Source: Nectonema munidae
Lineage: Eukaryota > Nematomorpha > Nectonematoida > Nectonematidae
NCBI GenBank assembly: GCA_030549495.1
Contig: JAUIRK010000077.1
Span: 62,001 to 126,000 of the forward strand
Reading direction: 5' to 3'
Length of the DNA: 64,000 bases
Part shown: positions 38,601-49,202 of the stretch, piece after piece
How the letters are laid out: every line of letters starts with the position of its first letter
Numbering within the stretch: the stretch's first letter is position 1
Notes under the pieces: model-generated
Seen by the model: only the letters and a program-made list of their open reading frames with translations
Databases searched by the model: none
What the model was told of the DNA's origin: nothing
Program-made: the position numbers and the translations under genes

Positions 38601-41017
38601 GCACTCATCTCCCTCACCTCCACCTTCTTTTCCTGCAATCGCAGAGTGGACATGCTTCGTGAGTACTTCGACAAGCATTCGTCTTCCTTCTCCCAAATCT
38701 CCTCCCTCTGCCCCATCTCCCCTCCCATCCTGCCTAGCCCCCTTCCCACAGCGTCTCGAGGTGCTTTATCCAGACTCTTGACTTGCCTACAAGTGCTATG
38801 GGAATTGGTTCTCCTCTCACAACCTCTTCTCGTATTCTCATCCTCTCCTGCATCGTCTTCATCTTTTGTCCAATTTTTGACGGTACTCATCTCTCCATTC
38901 AAATTTGCTTCCGATTATCGCCCCTACTTCACAATTCATGACTCCGATTTCTCTGATTTTTCACTCAAATGCGCTCCAGTCATCCTGGGCGTCACAAATC
39001 CCATCTTTCATAAATCCTTTTGCCATTGGCCGAACCGATTAAGAGTGGCCAAGTCAGTGAGCGCTAACGACAGCGATACCATGTTAAAGTTATTCACCAC
39101 ATACACCCCACTTTTGCGAATCAAGAAAAAAATGCGCTCCAAATTTTTAGACTCCCTTGTCAAAAGTGGTTGCAAAAATGACGAAAAATTGTCCCACATT
39201 TCAAACTTCTTCACAACGTGCACCCTTGACATCTACTCTTGTGTTGAGGCGTACTTTTCAAAGTTCTTTCAAAAGCCAAGTGAAGCTTCCTTTATCACTT
39301 CCCCTTCCATTTCAGCGACTTTTGATGTCGATGACTTTTTCTCAAATCACTTAAATCTTCTCAATGAAAAACACTTAGCTTCTGCAAAAGCTCTTTCTGG
39401 CAACTGGAAAGTATTTTTTCGCAATTTCCTTGCCTCATGCAATTTCAGGTTTTGGTTGCGTCAAAAAGTTTGCCAAGTCAACAGCACGAATAATTTGTTG
39501 CAGATCAAATCCTTTCTACAGGATCCATCATTCTCTGTTTCATCGTTGACGCTTAAAACTCCTTTTGAAATATGCGCTATCCTCATTCAACTTCTCCGAA
39601 AGAAGGTATTTTCTTCTTCCCTTTCTTTGCATGACCTGTTATGCATCATATCTAATCCGATATATTTGTTGCAGGGGAAGTGTTTTTCAAGCATTAATCT
39701 TGATATCTGCTGGCTTTCACCAGTAATTTCACAATTAGCCCATTTTATACCTAAAATAATGCATGACAATTTGATATGAGAGGGTGTTTATACTTTATAC
39801 CCACACTAAAGTACACCTCATATTGTGCAATTAGGTATAACAGGTTGATCAGTTGGCATTCACTTATTGAGAATAGTAAACGTTCATTCGATTCACGTAA
39901 CTTCCACATTTCTTTTCAAGTGCATACTTAATGATACATAAAAAATATAGAAAGCGTCATTCAGGTACTAATTTTTTACAAAATATTCAGAAAATAGTTA
40001 ACTAACTAACTAGTACTGCGGCAAAAAAGCTTTCGCCGTACTGGGCCATTCCGTCATGCGAATTATTTTGTGTTTTGGGAGCTTGAGAAGCAGGTCAGTA
40101 CTTATATTCAATATTGCTATCTGACATTTTTATGATGAACTCTATAAATAAATCTTCTTGTCGAAATTTATAAGTTTATAGGTAAACTCATTTTGTCAAA
40201 ATATGTAGTTATACCAAGGTTATACTGGGAACAGAGTAGTTTGCCACAATGAACTAAACATTCTTTCCTTGGTATCAATATTGTAATACACTGTAAGAAT
40301 GAGCTCTCATCTTTGTTAATTCAGTGTCCGAAAGAAAATAATAATAACCAATAATTACTTACCAATGTTTATATATTTTATAAATAAAATATAATAACCT
40401 AACCGGTGTGTAGGTAGATGACCGAAACCCGTAAATTAAAGCCCACTCTACATACAGCAGATAACCCCCTATGGGTATGGATCCCCTAAAGCCTTCTGAA
40501 TTGGTCTGCCCACAAATGGCACTAGTGTGTATTACATTATTTGTAAGATGATAAGGGTTAGGGTTAGGGGTGTTTGGAGTGAGTAATATCAGTTTCGCTC
40601 TGATACTATAAGGGTCTTTGGTAAAAATTCAGCATTGATATCTTTGTCCAAAGTTTGATACTAACAGCCTTTTGGATGAAATCAGCCAATGGAATAAAAT
40701 GAATTACTTTTTCAAAGAAAGTCGGTGAAAAGGCAACATCGCAAATGTTGAAGGCCGAAGCTATTCATCTTTTTGCTTTAACAGCTCATCACAATTAATC
40801 GCTTTTATTCGGAAAAATACTGCATAATCCGTAAATTTTTTGCTTTTATGAAAACCTTGCATCTATTTTTCTTTTTTCACAGAAAATTTCTCTTGTGAAT
40901 TCTCAATTTTCGCTCAACTCTGAAGAAAAAAAAGCGCTAGATGAAAAAGTTAGTCAAATCATCGCAATTTTGCCAAAAGTCTTACAAGACAGTTTATCAG
41001 TCTCAAATCTCGAATAG
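26673..41017 (+). CDS. DENND6: DENND6 (FAM116/AFI1-like) DENN-domain protein, 5 exons
   Basis: DENND6 proteins are DENN-domain Rab regulators; human DENND6A acts as an exchange factor for Rab14 in the endocytic recycling pathway that controls cadherin shedding. Exons: 26673-26747, 32466-32504, 32565-32607, 38332-39605 and 40883-41017, stop TAG at 41015. They join in phase to 521 residues (human about 600). Exon 1 starts with ATG at 26673 and encodes WIECIGVVNFDLEVGQTLE, matching the human uDENN start. Exon 2 gives FLYPSDIKLTETE, exon 3 gives KLNICFSSFPDSNS, and exon 4 opens with CLGDICFHFR. Later landmarks are LWELVLLSQPLLV (about residue 208), SDYRPYFTIHDSDF (246) and PVILGVTNP (268). Exon 5 gives the terminal helix EKKALDEKVSQIIAILPK. 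Exon 4 alone encodes 80% of the protein. Introns 1 and 3 are each 5.7 kb and full of transposons; intron 2 is only 60 bases. Exons 1-3 and 5 were found by homology and splice phase, not by long open frames. Confidence 0.92.
26826..26900 (+). mobile_element. possible tRNA-like SINE fragment
   Basis: TAGTGGCGGAAGGG resembles an A box and GTGTTCGAATTCG a B box, with tRNA-like spacing. Similarity to the other SINE copies is weak. Confidence 0.3.
26938..27350 (+). pseudogene. Tc1/mariner-superfamily DDE transposase relic
   Basis: An intact stretch reads KRGRSRAGTRAITSVP and then NRNISVVAAMNRNGLLYHK, typical of DDE_3-type transposases. The three catalytic regions are visible as FLDEV (first Asp), LIMD (second Asp) and YLPPYCPFLN (before the third acidic residue). 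Frameshifts and stops separate them. It lies in DENND6 intron 1, sense strand. No terminal repeats were identified. Confidence 0.75.
27351..28631 (+). other. DENND6 intron 1 stretch, nothing recognised
   Basis: AT-rich. The frame at 27959-28300 has no recognisable domain. Confidence 0.35.
28640..30666 (+). mobile_element. hAT transposon (2.03 kb) with ends, 8-bp TSD and decayed transposase
   Basis: The left end CAGTGGTTTTCAAAC and right end GTTTGTGAACCACTC are inverted repeats. Flanks TTCTAGCT (28632-28639) and TTCAAGCT (30667-30674) form an 8-bp target duplication with one change. Inside are pieces of a ZBED5-like hAT transposase: LSNDTVMRLMDKMFDDISE near 29090, a block at 29844-30089, and the C-terminal CEQAFFMLIVTKTKT with NNMRVSLAKTEQNLDK at 30357-30530. 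Multiple frameshifts and stops break it. A 148-bp SINE is inserted at 30172. Confidence 0.88.
30172..30319 (+). mobile_element. tRNA-derived SINE, copy 2, inserted in the hAT transposase
   Basis: The hAT frame reads PMLAKSA up to 30171 and resumes with MKVLI at 30320, so 148 bp are extra. The insert contains a B box GGTTCGATCCC (30226-30236) and an upstream A-box-like GAGTATGGTTGCTCGG. It matches copy 1 (19985-20090, minus) with the same spacing, for example CAAGG, TTCGAT and ATCAAG. No clear target duplication is visible. Confidence 0.7.
30946..30990. mobile_element. isolated pogo-type terminus
   Basis: TA followed by CAGTCAGACCTCATTTATCC, similar to pogo/Tigger ends. No partner end found. 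Confidence 0.3.
31218..31602 (-). repeat. dispersed repeat, copy B (inverted relative to 4022-4290)
   Basis: On the minus strand it matches 4022-4290, including GTACTTGAAGTGGG, GAGCTAATTTAAA and the TTTACTTTACTGACTTA end. It lies in DENND6 intron 1, antisense. Confidence 0.7.
31603..32465 (+). other. end of DENND6 intron 1, nothing recognised
   Basis: A C-rich patch near 32183-32220 stands out but could not be assigned. The minus-strand frame at 31972-32172 has no recognisable domain. Confidence 0.35.
33403..34446 (-). mobile_element. internally deleted hAT element (1.04 kb) with 8-bp TSD
   Basis: Ends CAGGGCTGTAGCCAG and the reverse complement CAGGGCCGTAGCGAG are near-identical. Flanks CCTTCATA (33395-33402) and CCTTCATG (34447-34454) differ at one base. 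On the minus strand, 34394-34035 encodes a zf-TTF/ZMYM-type hAT transposase segment with CLNHGLNLVV and QRWTGHFDSINSFV. Most of the transposase is missing. G-runs near 34378-34420 mark the subterminal region. Confidence 0.9.
34455..35511 (+). other. DENND6 intron 3 stretch, nothing recognised
   Basis: AT-rich, with a G-run near 34767-34773. No supported feature. Confidence 0.35.
35512..37390 (-). mobile_element. L2/CR1-like LINE, antisense in DENND6 intron 3
   Basis: Minus-strand pieces in order: LDDLNDFRPISSLTFLSRLA (37075-36737), LALDIKSAFDTLDRKILL, GVPQGSVLGPFFFNIYISPL and the catalytic GYADDLYL (36779-36324), a stretch with KTQAIVFTK and GVLLDRNLTF (36323-36110), and VSRLDYSNSLLYGL (36109-35744). 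The block after the catalytic box is typical of the L2/CR1 group. The 3' end near 35512 has a short CTTC-type simple repeat. Two or more frameshifts and several stops are present. The endonuclease is missing. Confidence 0.82.
37391..38331 (+). other. end of DENND6 intron 3, nothing recognised
   Basis: AT-rich. It ends in a good acceptor, TTTTCTCTTTTAG, at 38331. Confidence 0.4.
40554..40570 (+). repeat. short interstitial TTAGGG-like tract
   Basis: AGGGTTAGGGTTAGGGG in DENND6 intron 4. About 2.5 units; it may be chance or a repair footprint. Confidence 0.5.
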
Positions 41018-41138
41018 CGCCTCTTTTATCTCGATTCCTTGAAGTAGCATGCATGCCGCATTTTTCCAAGAAAAAGTCATGAATCCGTTTTAGAATGATA
41101 TAATTTTATTTAATATATTTTTTAAAGAACTTCTTGAG

Positions 41139-41144
41139 AATAAA
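41139..41144 (+). promoter_or_regulatory. poly(A) signal of DENND6
   Basis: AATAAA lies 122 bases after the DENND6 stop codon. Motif and position only. Confidence 0.5.
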
Positions 41145-41492
41145 ATTATTCTACTTTTGATACGTACTCTTTCTTGAAGTTTGATTTGCGTGTGTATAAG
41201 CATTCATCTAAAATTTTATTGTCGTTTGAGACGTCATTTCGTTGAATCGGACGGAGTATTCAAAGAGCTACTTCGTTAAAATTTTCAAGGTTGAAACTTT
41301 TTAATTTTGGTTGGCTCTGGCAGTTTAGTAAAAAAAATTTGAATGTGCAAAATTTTAATTTAATTGAAAGTAATTTATAGTGGCGCCAACCAAATTAAAG
41401 TTTTAATTTTTCAAAATTACATTATGGTCATTGATAACAAAATAGCTAAAAAAAACAAGTAAGGGTTTGCACAGCTGGGACTTATTTTGCTT

Positions 41493-43546
41493 CCATTTAC
41501 GACAATTATTCCCATTGGGAACAATGAAAAATAAATTAAAAAAACTTAAAAAATTTGTCATTTAAATTTAATGAATTATGTGCTTACTTTGTACATAGTT
41601 TTCATTTTTTTAAATCAATCTTAGAAATATATAAAATTTTCTGATAGAACAACTATTTCAAAAAAATCAATATTAAAGTTGCCAATTTTTTCAATATTTT
41701 GTCGTCATTATAAATATATATTTTGAAATCTATAGAAAATATTAAATTTTATATTTTTTTATTTATTTTAGAACTCAAAAAAATTTGGGAACACTGGGCA
41801 TTTTCAGTAACTTTTTGAATTTTTCACATTTATTTTTTATTATATATAGTTTGTATTATATTTAAAAAATTTAGTTTTTATTATAAAAGTAAAATGTCTT
41901 CTGAGAACATATTCCTTTATTTTGAAGAAGCACTTGATTTTTGTGAAAATAATCAAAAAATTGATACAATTGTTGTAATTTCTCTTGCCGGAAATCTAAG
42001 GGATGAAGAAAAAATTGACGATGTAAATGCTATTCCCAAAGATTTGACTGGTACCTTTGAAGCTATAAACTCAAAAGATAACTTTATACAAAATAAATTG
42101 AAGAATAATAATAAAGCCTAAAATAATAAAAAATGGCCTAAAAGAAATTGGAATAAAAATGAAATTATTTTTTCTCCTGATACAGATGATGAATTTTTTT
42201 TATGATTCTCCTGATGAATTTTTTTTATGATTCTCCTGATGAATTTTTTTTAGGTAAATACCATTTATGAATGCTGTTGAAATTTCAAGACTTTTCTTTG
42301 ATAAAGAAATTGAAAATATTTTTTTACACCACACAAATAAATATGCAAACGAATTTAAAAATGATATAAATTTTAAACTAAAACAGGATTTGTGGTTCAT
42401 GCTTTAAACTATCTCTTCATACAATCTATCACTGGTCTAATGATGAAAATATTGGATGCAGTTTGTTCAAAAGAATTATGACCAGAAATAAATTTGAAAA
42501 AATTAAAGATTATTTACATGTATGCAACAATAATTTTTAAATCCTGAAGATAAATGGAGCAAATTAAGACCTTTAATTGATGTGGCAAATAAAAAACTCA
42601 AACATTTAGATACCTGCAAAAAGTATTTATCTATAGATGAGCGAATTATGCCGTATTACGGACATCATAATTGTAAAATGTACCATAAAGAAAAACCTAT
42701 TTGATTTGTTTTTCAATTTTGGATCCTTGCATTGCCTGATGGTTTTCCACTCCATTTTGAAACAAAAGTGGTAAAACAAATTATGGAAGCTATTGGAAAT
42801 CCGCAAAACTACTGTTTTTATTTTGTCAACTTATTTACATCCTTACCACTTTAGAATATTTAAAAAAAAATGATTAAAGCTACATGAACACTGCGTTCGA
42901 ACAGAATTTAAAATTGCCCACTTATAAAAAGAAAAGGATATTATGAAACATTTTACACAAAATATTTGTTTGTCGTTATAAAGACAATTTTATGAAAGCT
43001 ACAACTGCTAATTTTGTTAATAGACGAATCAAAGGACAGTTTAAAAAATTCTTGTAGAACAGCACAGAATGATTGAAGATTATAATTCCAAAATGGGAGA
43101 TGATTTACTTGATTCTTATATGGCAAATTTACGTACATGCATTGGAGGAAAAAAATAGCATTGGTGGATGCTATTGATAAATATTTTTAGAATTATTCAA
43201 ATTGCTTCTTTTAGAACTTAGTTATATAAATGGGACCATACCGTAAGTAGAATTTTTAAGAAAAGTAGTAAAAAAATTTATTTTCTGAAATTACTACCTG
43301 ATCAACCAGTTCCGGCTACAAAACAAGGACGTTGCAAAGTATGCACAAAAAATACAAGAAAAATTTACATGAAAAGTTTCAGTTTTATACTACCATAAAT
43401 AGTTCACATATAGACAATATATACACTTTTGCCTTTGAGAACATGCATGTTTTTTCAAAATGATTGTCGTTTTAATAAAATTATTTTTTATTGATTTTAT
43501 AAACTCCTTATATGAATTCTATAAAAAAATTCTTGGTCGTAAATGG
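41493..43546 (+). mobile_element. piggyBac element relic (2.05 kb) with matching termini
   Basis: CCATTTACGAC at 41493-41503 is exactly mirrored by GTCGTAAATGG at 43536-43546, which is followed by TTAA, the piggyBac target. The left flank no longer reads TTAA. The size is normal for piggyBac. The transposase relic lies between. Confidence 0.75.
41894..43400 (+). pseudogene. piggyBac transposase pseudogene
   Basis: ATG at 41894 opens a 75-codon frame, and translation in shifting frames then gives piggyBac landmarks: SPDTDDEFF, FKRIMTRNKFEKIKDYLHV, LSIDERIMPYYGHHNCK, WILALPDGFPLHFE and YCFYFVNLFTSLPL. The last parts cover the DDD catalytic core. A C-terminal stretch with TKQGRCKVC (about 43320) looks like the zinc-binding tail. 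Many stops and frameshifts are present, and a 25-bp unit is tandemly repeated at 42188, 42213 and 42238. Confidence 0.8.
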
Positions 43547-43599
43547 TTAAACTCCCTTGAAATATATAAATGTATACACTTTTTATAGTTTCGGCCCCA

Positions 43600-44070
43600 T
43601 TAAAATTAGTAACTTTGTAGCATAAATGTCAATCAAAAATTTGATTGATGATAAAATTGCTTAGGAAAACATACATTCAAATTTTAAACTTAATTTTTTT
43701 ATATCGAATCAACAATGCGATTTATTTTTATACTAGAACAATGTCGATTTAAATTTTTAGGAATTAGGTTCACGTTTGAATATCAAATTTTAAACAAAGT
43801 ATATTTCCTAAACCAAATCGACCATGATTTCATTTCTCAAGTCTCAAAATATTTATATCCAAATTTAAAATATTTTTTTTTAATAAATCGACCATGCTGA
43901 GTTATTTTCTGAACTCAGTTTTGACAATCAGGATATGGAAATGTTTAAGTGTCAATCAAACTCTCGATTTACGTCTGACAAAGTGTCTCCAAAAATATTA
44001 ATATCCATGATCTCGAAAAAATATTTTTAATTAGAAAACTATTTTTTAAAATACCGTACCAAAATTTATT
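43600..44070 (-). repeat. inverted, diverged monomers of the ~150-bp repeat seen at 51117-52380
   Basis: On the minus strand this stretch carries the motifs of the 51-kb array (AGACGTAAATCG, TTTGATTGACACTT, GGTCGATTT) in the same order. Copies are more diverged and shorter. It ends at the TTAA at 44075. Confidence 0.6.
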
Positions 44071-44078
44071 ATACTTAA

Positions 44079-45020
44079 CCCTATTAGTGATGGCATATTT
44101 TCATTTCCTCAGTGACGGACTATTTTATTAAAATAATAGCTTAAAAAGTTTGGCAATCTATAGACAAACACAAAAGGTTAGAGGAAAATATATTGATTAT
44201 AAATACACTACAAAATAAATATTTTGAATGAAAATTTAAAAAGAAAATATTTTATTAGAAATAATTAACAAAATATCCTTCACAGATTTTCAAAATGATT
44301 AGATTTTAACAAGGTAGAGATTTCTAAAACAAAAAAGGATATTAAATATTTAGAAAAATAAGTTTGATATGAAGTTTAAATTTAAAAAAATCAGAAAGAG
44401 ATATTATCATTAATCAAACGGTAATTCCAAAGTATTATCATCATTAAAAGTTATTGTTGAAAAGTATAGAAAGATATGCATACCTGATTATCAATTCTAA
44501 ATACAATTTAATAGGATTATCAGAAAAATCAAGTCTATCATAACATCATATTAAAAAAGCATTGTTTTTTGTATGGTTTCACTTTTAGTTAACTGCTCAT
44601 TGAGCTATTAAAAGTTATGAGATATACAAAATTATTTTAATTTATGACTTAAATATATTTTGTTATTTTAACAAAATGATAATTTATATCAAAAACTAAT
44701 AATAAATAAGCTTACATTTTAGATAAAATTTGCTAAAAACAAAATATATAAATTATTTAATCTAAAACGAGTAGGAAATTTTAAATTATTTAAAATGTGA
44801 TTTATATGGTTTTACTTTTAAGTAACGGCTCATTGAGCTATTAAAAGTTATGAGATATACAAATCAAATTATTTAATATATGACTAGAAGATTTTATCTA
44901 TTTTAAACAAAATACTTTCTTGTCAATTTTTATAGTAGTAAATAAAACTTACATTTTGTTATAAATTGCCTAAAACAAAAATATTGATAATATAAAATAG
45001 AAAATGAATGAATCTTAAGA
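44079..45020 (+). mobile_element. TTAA-type element, left end only, with a 233-bp duplication
   Basis: TTAA at 44075-44078 is followed by CCCTATTAGTGATGG, sharing its first 11 bases with the left end at 49069, then CTCAGTGACGG where the other has CTCAAGTGCTGG. A segment around CTCATTGAGCTATTAAAAG is repeated with period 233 (44574 and 44807). No right end was found, so the right limit is arbitrary. Confidence 0.5.
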
Positions 45021-46069
45021 TTTTTTAAAAATCAGTTGAAAAATTCATCATTTCATTAAGACGGCTCTTCAATCTCATCACATAAATAAATTTTAAGTGT
45101 TAAATTAAAAAATTAAGAATATACCTCATATTTGATCTAAAAAAAATATATTTAATCAGAAATAGAATAAATAAATAAATGTATAGTAAAAAAGTTAAAT
45201 CAGAGTTAAAAAGCTCATTTTTTAAAATCATATTTCATTGTTGGATTTTATTCATCATTTAAAGAAAATACTATAAAACTTAGTGCTGACTAACCATTTA
45301 GATGACAAATAAGCAAGCTTCAGTATGAATGAGATTAAACGCATCTGTTTGAAGAACTTAATTCTATCCATTCAGAATTACAATCCGTTGAGAAGAAAGA
45401 CTGAATGCTACATGGATCTTTATATCTGAAATTAGGAAGACTTGGATAAAACGATAAAAATTAAAAAGAATATATATGAATATTCATTCAAATTGTTTTA
45501 GTAGACAGGTAAATCAAAATTTGATTCATTTAAAACTAAATTTAATATAAGCACAAATTTGAAAATTAAAAATAATTTTTATCAATGTGCTATTATACAT
45601 CATAAAATTGTACAAGCTTTGGGTGAGGCTAAAAATAAAATATTCAAGCGACCGTAAGCTTATTTTATATATGCATATATTGACGTTTAATATAAAACGC
45701 TTCGAAATGCAATAAAATCTTACTCAAGAAATAAAGGATAAGGAATAAGAAAAAGAAAAAAGCATACAACAAAAAGTAAAAACTCAAGCAAACAGGAAAC
45801 AGGAAAAACTACAATTCAAAATGTTGTTATAGCAGAATATAAAATAAAATTAAAAATAAAATAAGAATTATATTTTTAAAATAATAGGAAAAAAATTAAA
45901 CAATTAATACTACAATGGTGAAAGTAGTTTAATATTTATGATAAGGTTGTCATAAAAAAAAGGCAAAGTTAGGCGATGAATTGAGAAAATATGATATGTG
46001 AAGATGGGATGATAGTACATTAATATAATCTTTTCAAAAATCTTAGATAAGGTGTGATTTGCCAACAGT
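45021..46069 (+). other. AT-rich intergenic stretch, nothing recognised
   Basis: No coding, RNA or repeat signal could be supported. Confidence 0.35.
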
Positions 46070-46534
46070 TGTCTATTACAAGTTTGTTTCCTTTTTGAAA
46101 ATTGGAATTATCTTTGCTAGCTTGAAAATATCTGGAAAAATACTATACTCAATACAGGAGTTAAAATCTATTAACAAATACTTCATTATAGGGGCAATTA
46201 TTAAACTAAGCTTGCAAATTGAAAAATCATAGACGTTACAACATTTTTTTGACTTTATCTCGTTCATCGCACAAATTAAATCATTTGCATTTACTTTTTT
46301 TTAATCGTAAATGAATAATCTGTTTTAGTAGTGTATTCGTTATTTATTATAGGTCCATTGGAACCAATGGTTATTGATAAAAAATACTGATTAAAAAGTT
46401 CCGAAATTACTTTCTTATATCTAATTATAGTATCATTATTCTTTATTTGATAATTTTCATTGCTCTTTTGTTTTATAATATTTTTGATTTTTTCCAACAA
46501 ATTTTTGAACTTTCTTTACCTTCAAAGAGTTTGA
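46070..46534 (-). pseudogene. LINE reverse-transcriptase fragment
   Basis: Minus-strand translation gives KKVISELFNQYFLSI and, after a frameshift, IFPDIFKLAKIIPIFKK, the region just before the RT fingers of many LINEs. It stops at 46534, where a pogo-type terminus begins, so that element appears to have inserted into this LINE. Confidence 0.65.
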
Positions 46535-46536
46535 TA

Positions 46537-48165
46537 CAGTGAAACCTCGAAAAGCAGTCCCTCGATTTTTCGGCACCCTCAACATCCGTCAGCTTTTTTT
46601 CGGTAACAGTAATGTGTCTGTTGTATTTACCTTGAAAATCCCTTTGTCGCAACTTAGTCATCCCTCCGTCATCCAATCTTACTAACCGATGAGTTATTGT
46701 AATATGAATAATGTTTTCATAGTCCGTCAAGTTTGCTCACACATTGTAGTAATTTTTTTTTTGATGATGAGAAAATTAACATTGTCTACATACAACATTA
46801 CATATAGCATAGTGAGTAAAAGATCATGTCTGCCACATAGTTGCTTTATGTTTTTGATGAATTGCAGTGAGTTAATTTTATTTATCATACAAAGCCATAA
46901 ATTTAATATTTGACTGCCACTCTGTATACCGTTCTTATTAGTCATCATAAGATTCATAAGCTATTTTACTTTTGATATTTATCTGTTTTCTTTCTATTGT
47001 AAGTATACTTTGATAAATTTACACCCAAGTTTTAAACTAAAGTCTAAACGCTCATTTTTGACTCATATTGATAAAATTGATCATCTTTAAAAAAAGGTAA
47101 ATTAATCTTTTGTCCAATAAAAATTATTGAAATTTAAAAGTGCTTAATATTATTCCACTTTCAGTAAAATAAGTCAAGTTTTTTTAAAGTTTATAATATA
47201 GGTGCATAACTTGAGAGTTTTTTATGTTAAATGAAATTTATCAGATTTAGTGGTTTCTAACTTTCCATAATTTTAACATGAATTTTATTTCAAATCTTTT
47301 CAAGCCTAGTGTAAAAAACTTATTAAAATCCTTTCTTTGTTTAAAGTTTTGAAAATTTAATTAAATCATTAAGAAGTTATTGAAAATCAAAAATGTTTTC
47401 TCAGGTGTTTTTTAATTACATTTTTCAATTTTTTCACAAGCTTATAGTTTATTTGTTTTATGTTTATGTTTAAGATTAACTCATTGTTCTATAATTTCTT
47501 GAAAATTTCTTTAACTGAAAAACGAGAAAAACGATCCCGTACGGATTTGACAGTAGATAAAAAACATTTGATATGTTTGCATAAAATGGGAAAACCAATA
47601 GAAACCATATTGATAAGCTGAACATTTTTCCAGCAAATGGAAAGTGAGTATTGGGCACAAAACTGTTTGAGATACTTTAAGGAATAGCAAAAGTTCACGA
47701 ATCAGACTGTGCTTCAGCACGTCTAGCTAAAAATGTTAGGCTAGAAGAAGCTATCTTGCTCTGGTTCAATGAAATAAGATCGAAAAATGGCTGTATTACA
47801 GATATAATTTTGAGAGTGAAAGAACAGTATTTTAGCAAAAAAATGCATATTATGAACTTTTCTTACTCTCGTAAGAAAAAAACAGAAAAAAGTCACTGAA
47901 AAAGCAAGCATCATGCATATGGAGAAAGGTGAAGTACCGACAAAAAAGTTATAGAGATTGGACGTGAAAAATACGACAAAGCGTGCCAATCTAGATCCAG
48001 CAACCATTTACAACTGTGATGAAACAGGCTTGTTTTACAGACTTCAACCTGATAGTACATTAGCAACAGCGCCCGTTAAAGGAAAAAATGCAAAGATCGC
48101 CTAACTGTGCTTCTGTGTTCAAATAGTAATGGTTCTCATAAGCCATGGATTAATATCCATTGTAA
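46537..48165 (+). mobile_element. pogo/Tigger transposon relic
   Basis: TA at 46535-46536 is followed by CAGTGAAACCTCGAAAAGC, a classic Tigger terminus. The plus strand later encodes a CENP-B-like helix-turn-helix piece (KREKRSRTDLTVDKKH near 47520), EAILLWFNEIRSKNG (near 47750) and the DDE core start IYNCDETGLFYRLQPDSTLA (near 48003-48065). Stops and frameshifts are many. The rest of the catalytic domain and the right end were not found. Confidence 0.75.
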
Positions 48166-48242
48166 GTTTTTTAGTTTAAAATACACAATACACACATTAT
48201 TTTTCTTTGTCATAACAACTTTCACTTACGTTTATCACCTTC

Positions 48243-48346
48243 TTATTGTCCTATACATAACCTTTTGTATAACTTACATCTAATTAACAACTTTTTATTG
48301 TCCTATACATAATCTTTTGTTTAACTTGTACCTAATTAACACCTTC
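48243..48346. repeat. 52-bp tandem duplication
   Basis: TTATTGTCCTATACATAA at 48243 recurs at 48295 with the following AACTT and CTAATTAAC motifs preserved. Confidence 0.7.
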
Positions 48347-49064
48347 AACTTACTTGATGTATGATAAAACATTAACCATAATTTCTATATATCATTAATT
48401 CACTTTTCAACTTTGATAAAGGCAGGTTTGCCGAAAACGTTTAGTTTATTTTTCTAAATAAAGTGTCTTTCAGATTTCCAGTGTTTAAATTTATTATAAA
48501 TATCTCAATAAATACAATATAGGAATTCAATTAAAAAAATTAGATACATAAAATCTGATAGAGTAAATGTTAAATTAAAAATATAACATACATGGGTAAA
48601 ACATATAAACATACATGAAAAAAATGCATATTAGATAGAACAGATATGACAATTAATAAGATTGTAAGAACAATAGTTTGTTATGTGAATAACGAATTTA
48701 TTTTTTTCAACATTTTTTAGAAAGGTAAATCTTCGATATTTTTTCCAATCGATCTAACAAAACTATTTCAGCATAAAAGTACTTTATGAACAATATCTTG
48801 CTTGCATTTTTTATTTTTAGCTCTCTCAACGTGCATCTTAAGTGGATTTCTCAGGTTGACATTTAAACTAATTGATAATATACACAAATTTGTAATATCT
48901 AGATTAATCTGCACTGAAAAAATCTTAAAAGCAAAACAAAGTAGTCGCATCTAATACATATCTTCTATTTTTAAGCTATTCATTAAAACAAATTTTTCAT
49001 TACTGTATGCATTAAATTTCAAGTGAAATATTGATCTAATAATTTTCTTCTGGAAGAATTTTTG
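48347..49064 (+). other. intergenic, nothing recognised
   Basis: AT-rich sequence without supported features. Confidence 0.35.
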
Positions 49065-49202
49065 TTAACCCTATTAGTGCTGGGCTAAATTTGTCCGCTC
49101 AAGTGCTGGGAGGGGGCGTAAAGTGCCCCCCCCCCCCTATTTTTTCAGATATTAATAAGTTTTTATAAATATTTTTAATGTTACATATATATTTCAACTA
49201 AG

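Noticed and set aside
39606-39779. Read-through C-terminus of DENND6 to a stop at 39779
   Set aside because: A good donor at 39606 and a homologous final exon at 40883-41017 in the right phase explain the C-terminus better.
46727-46957. Minus-strand frame as a gene
   Set aside because: No similarity recognised; it lies in the non-coding left part of the pogo-type relic.
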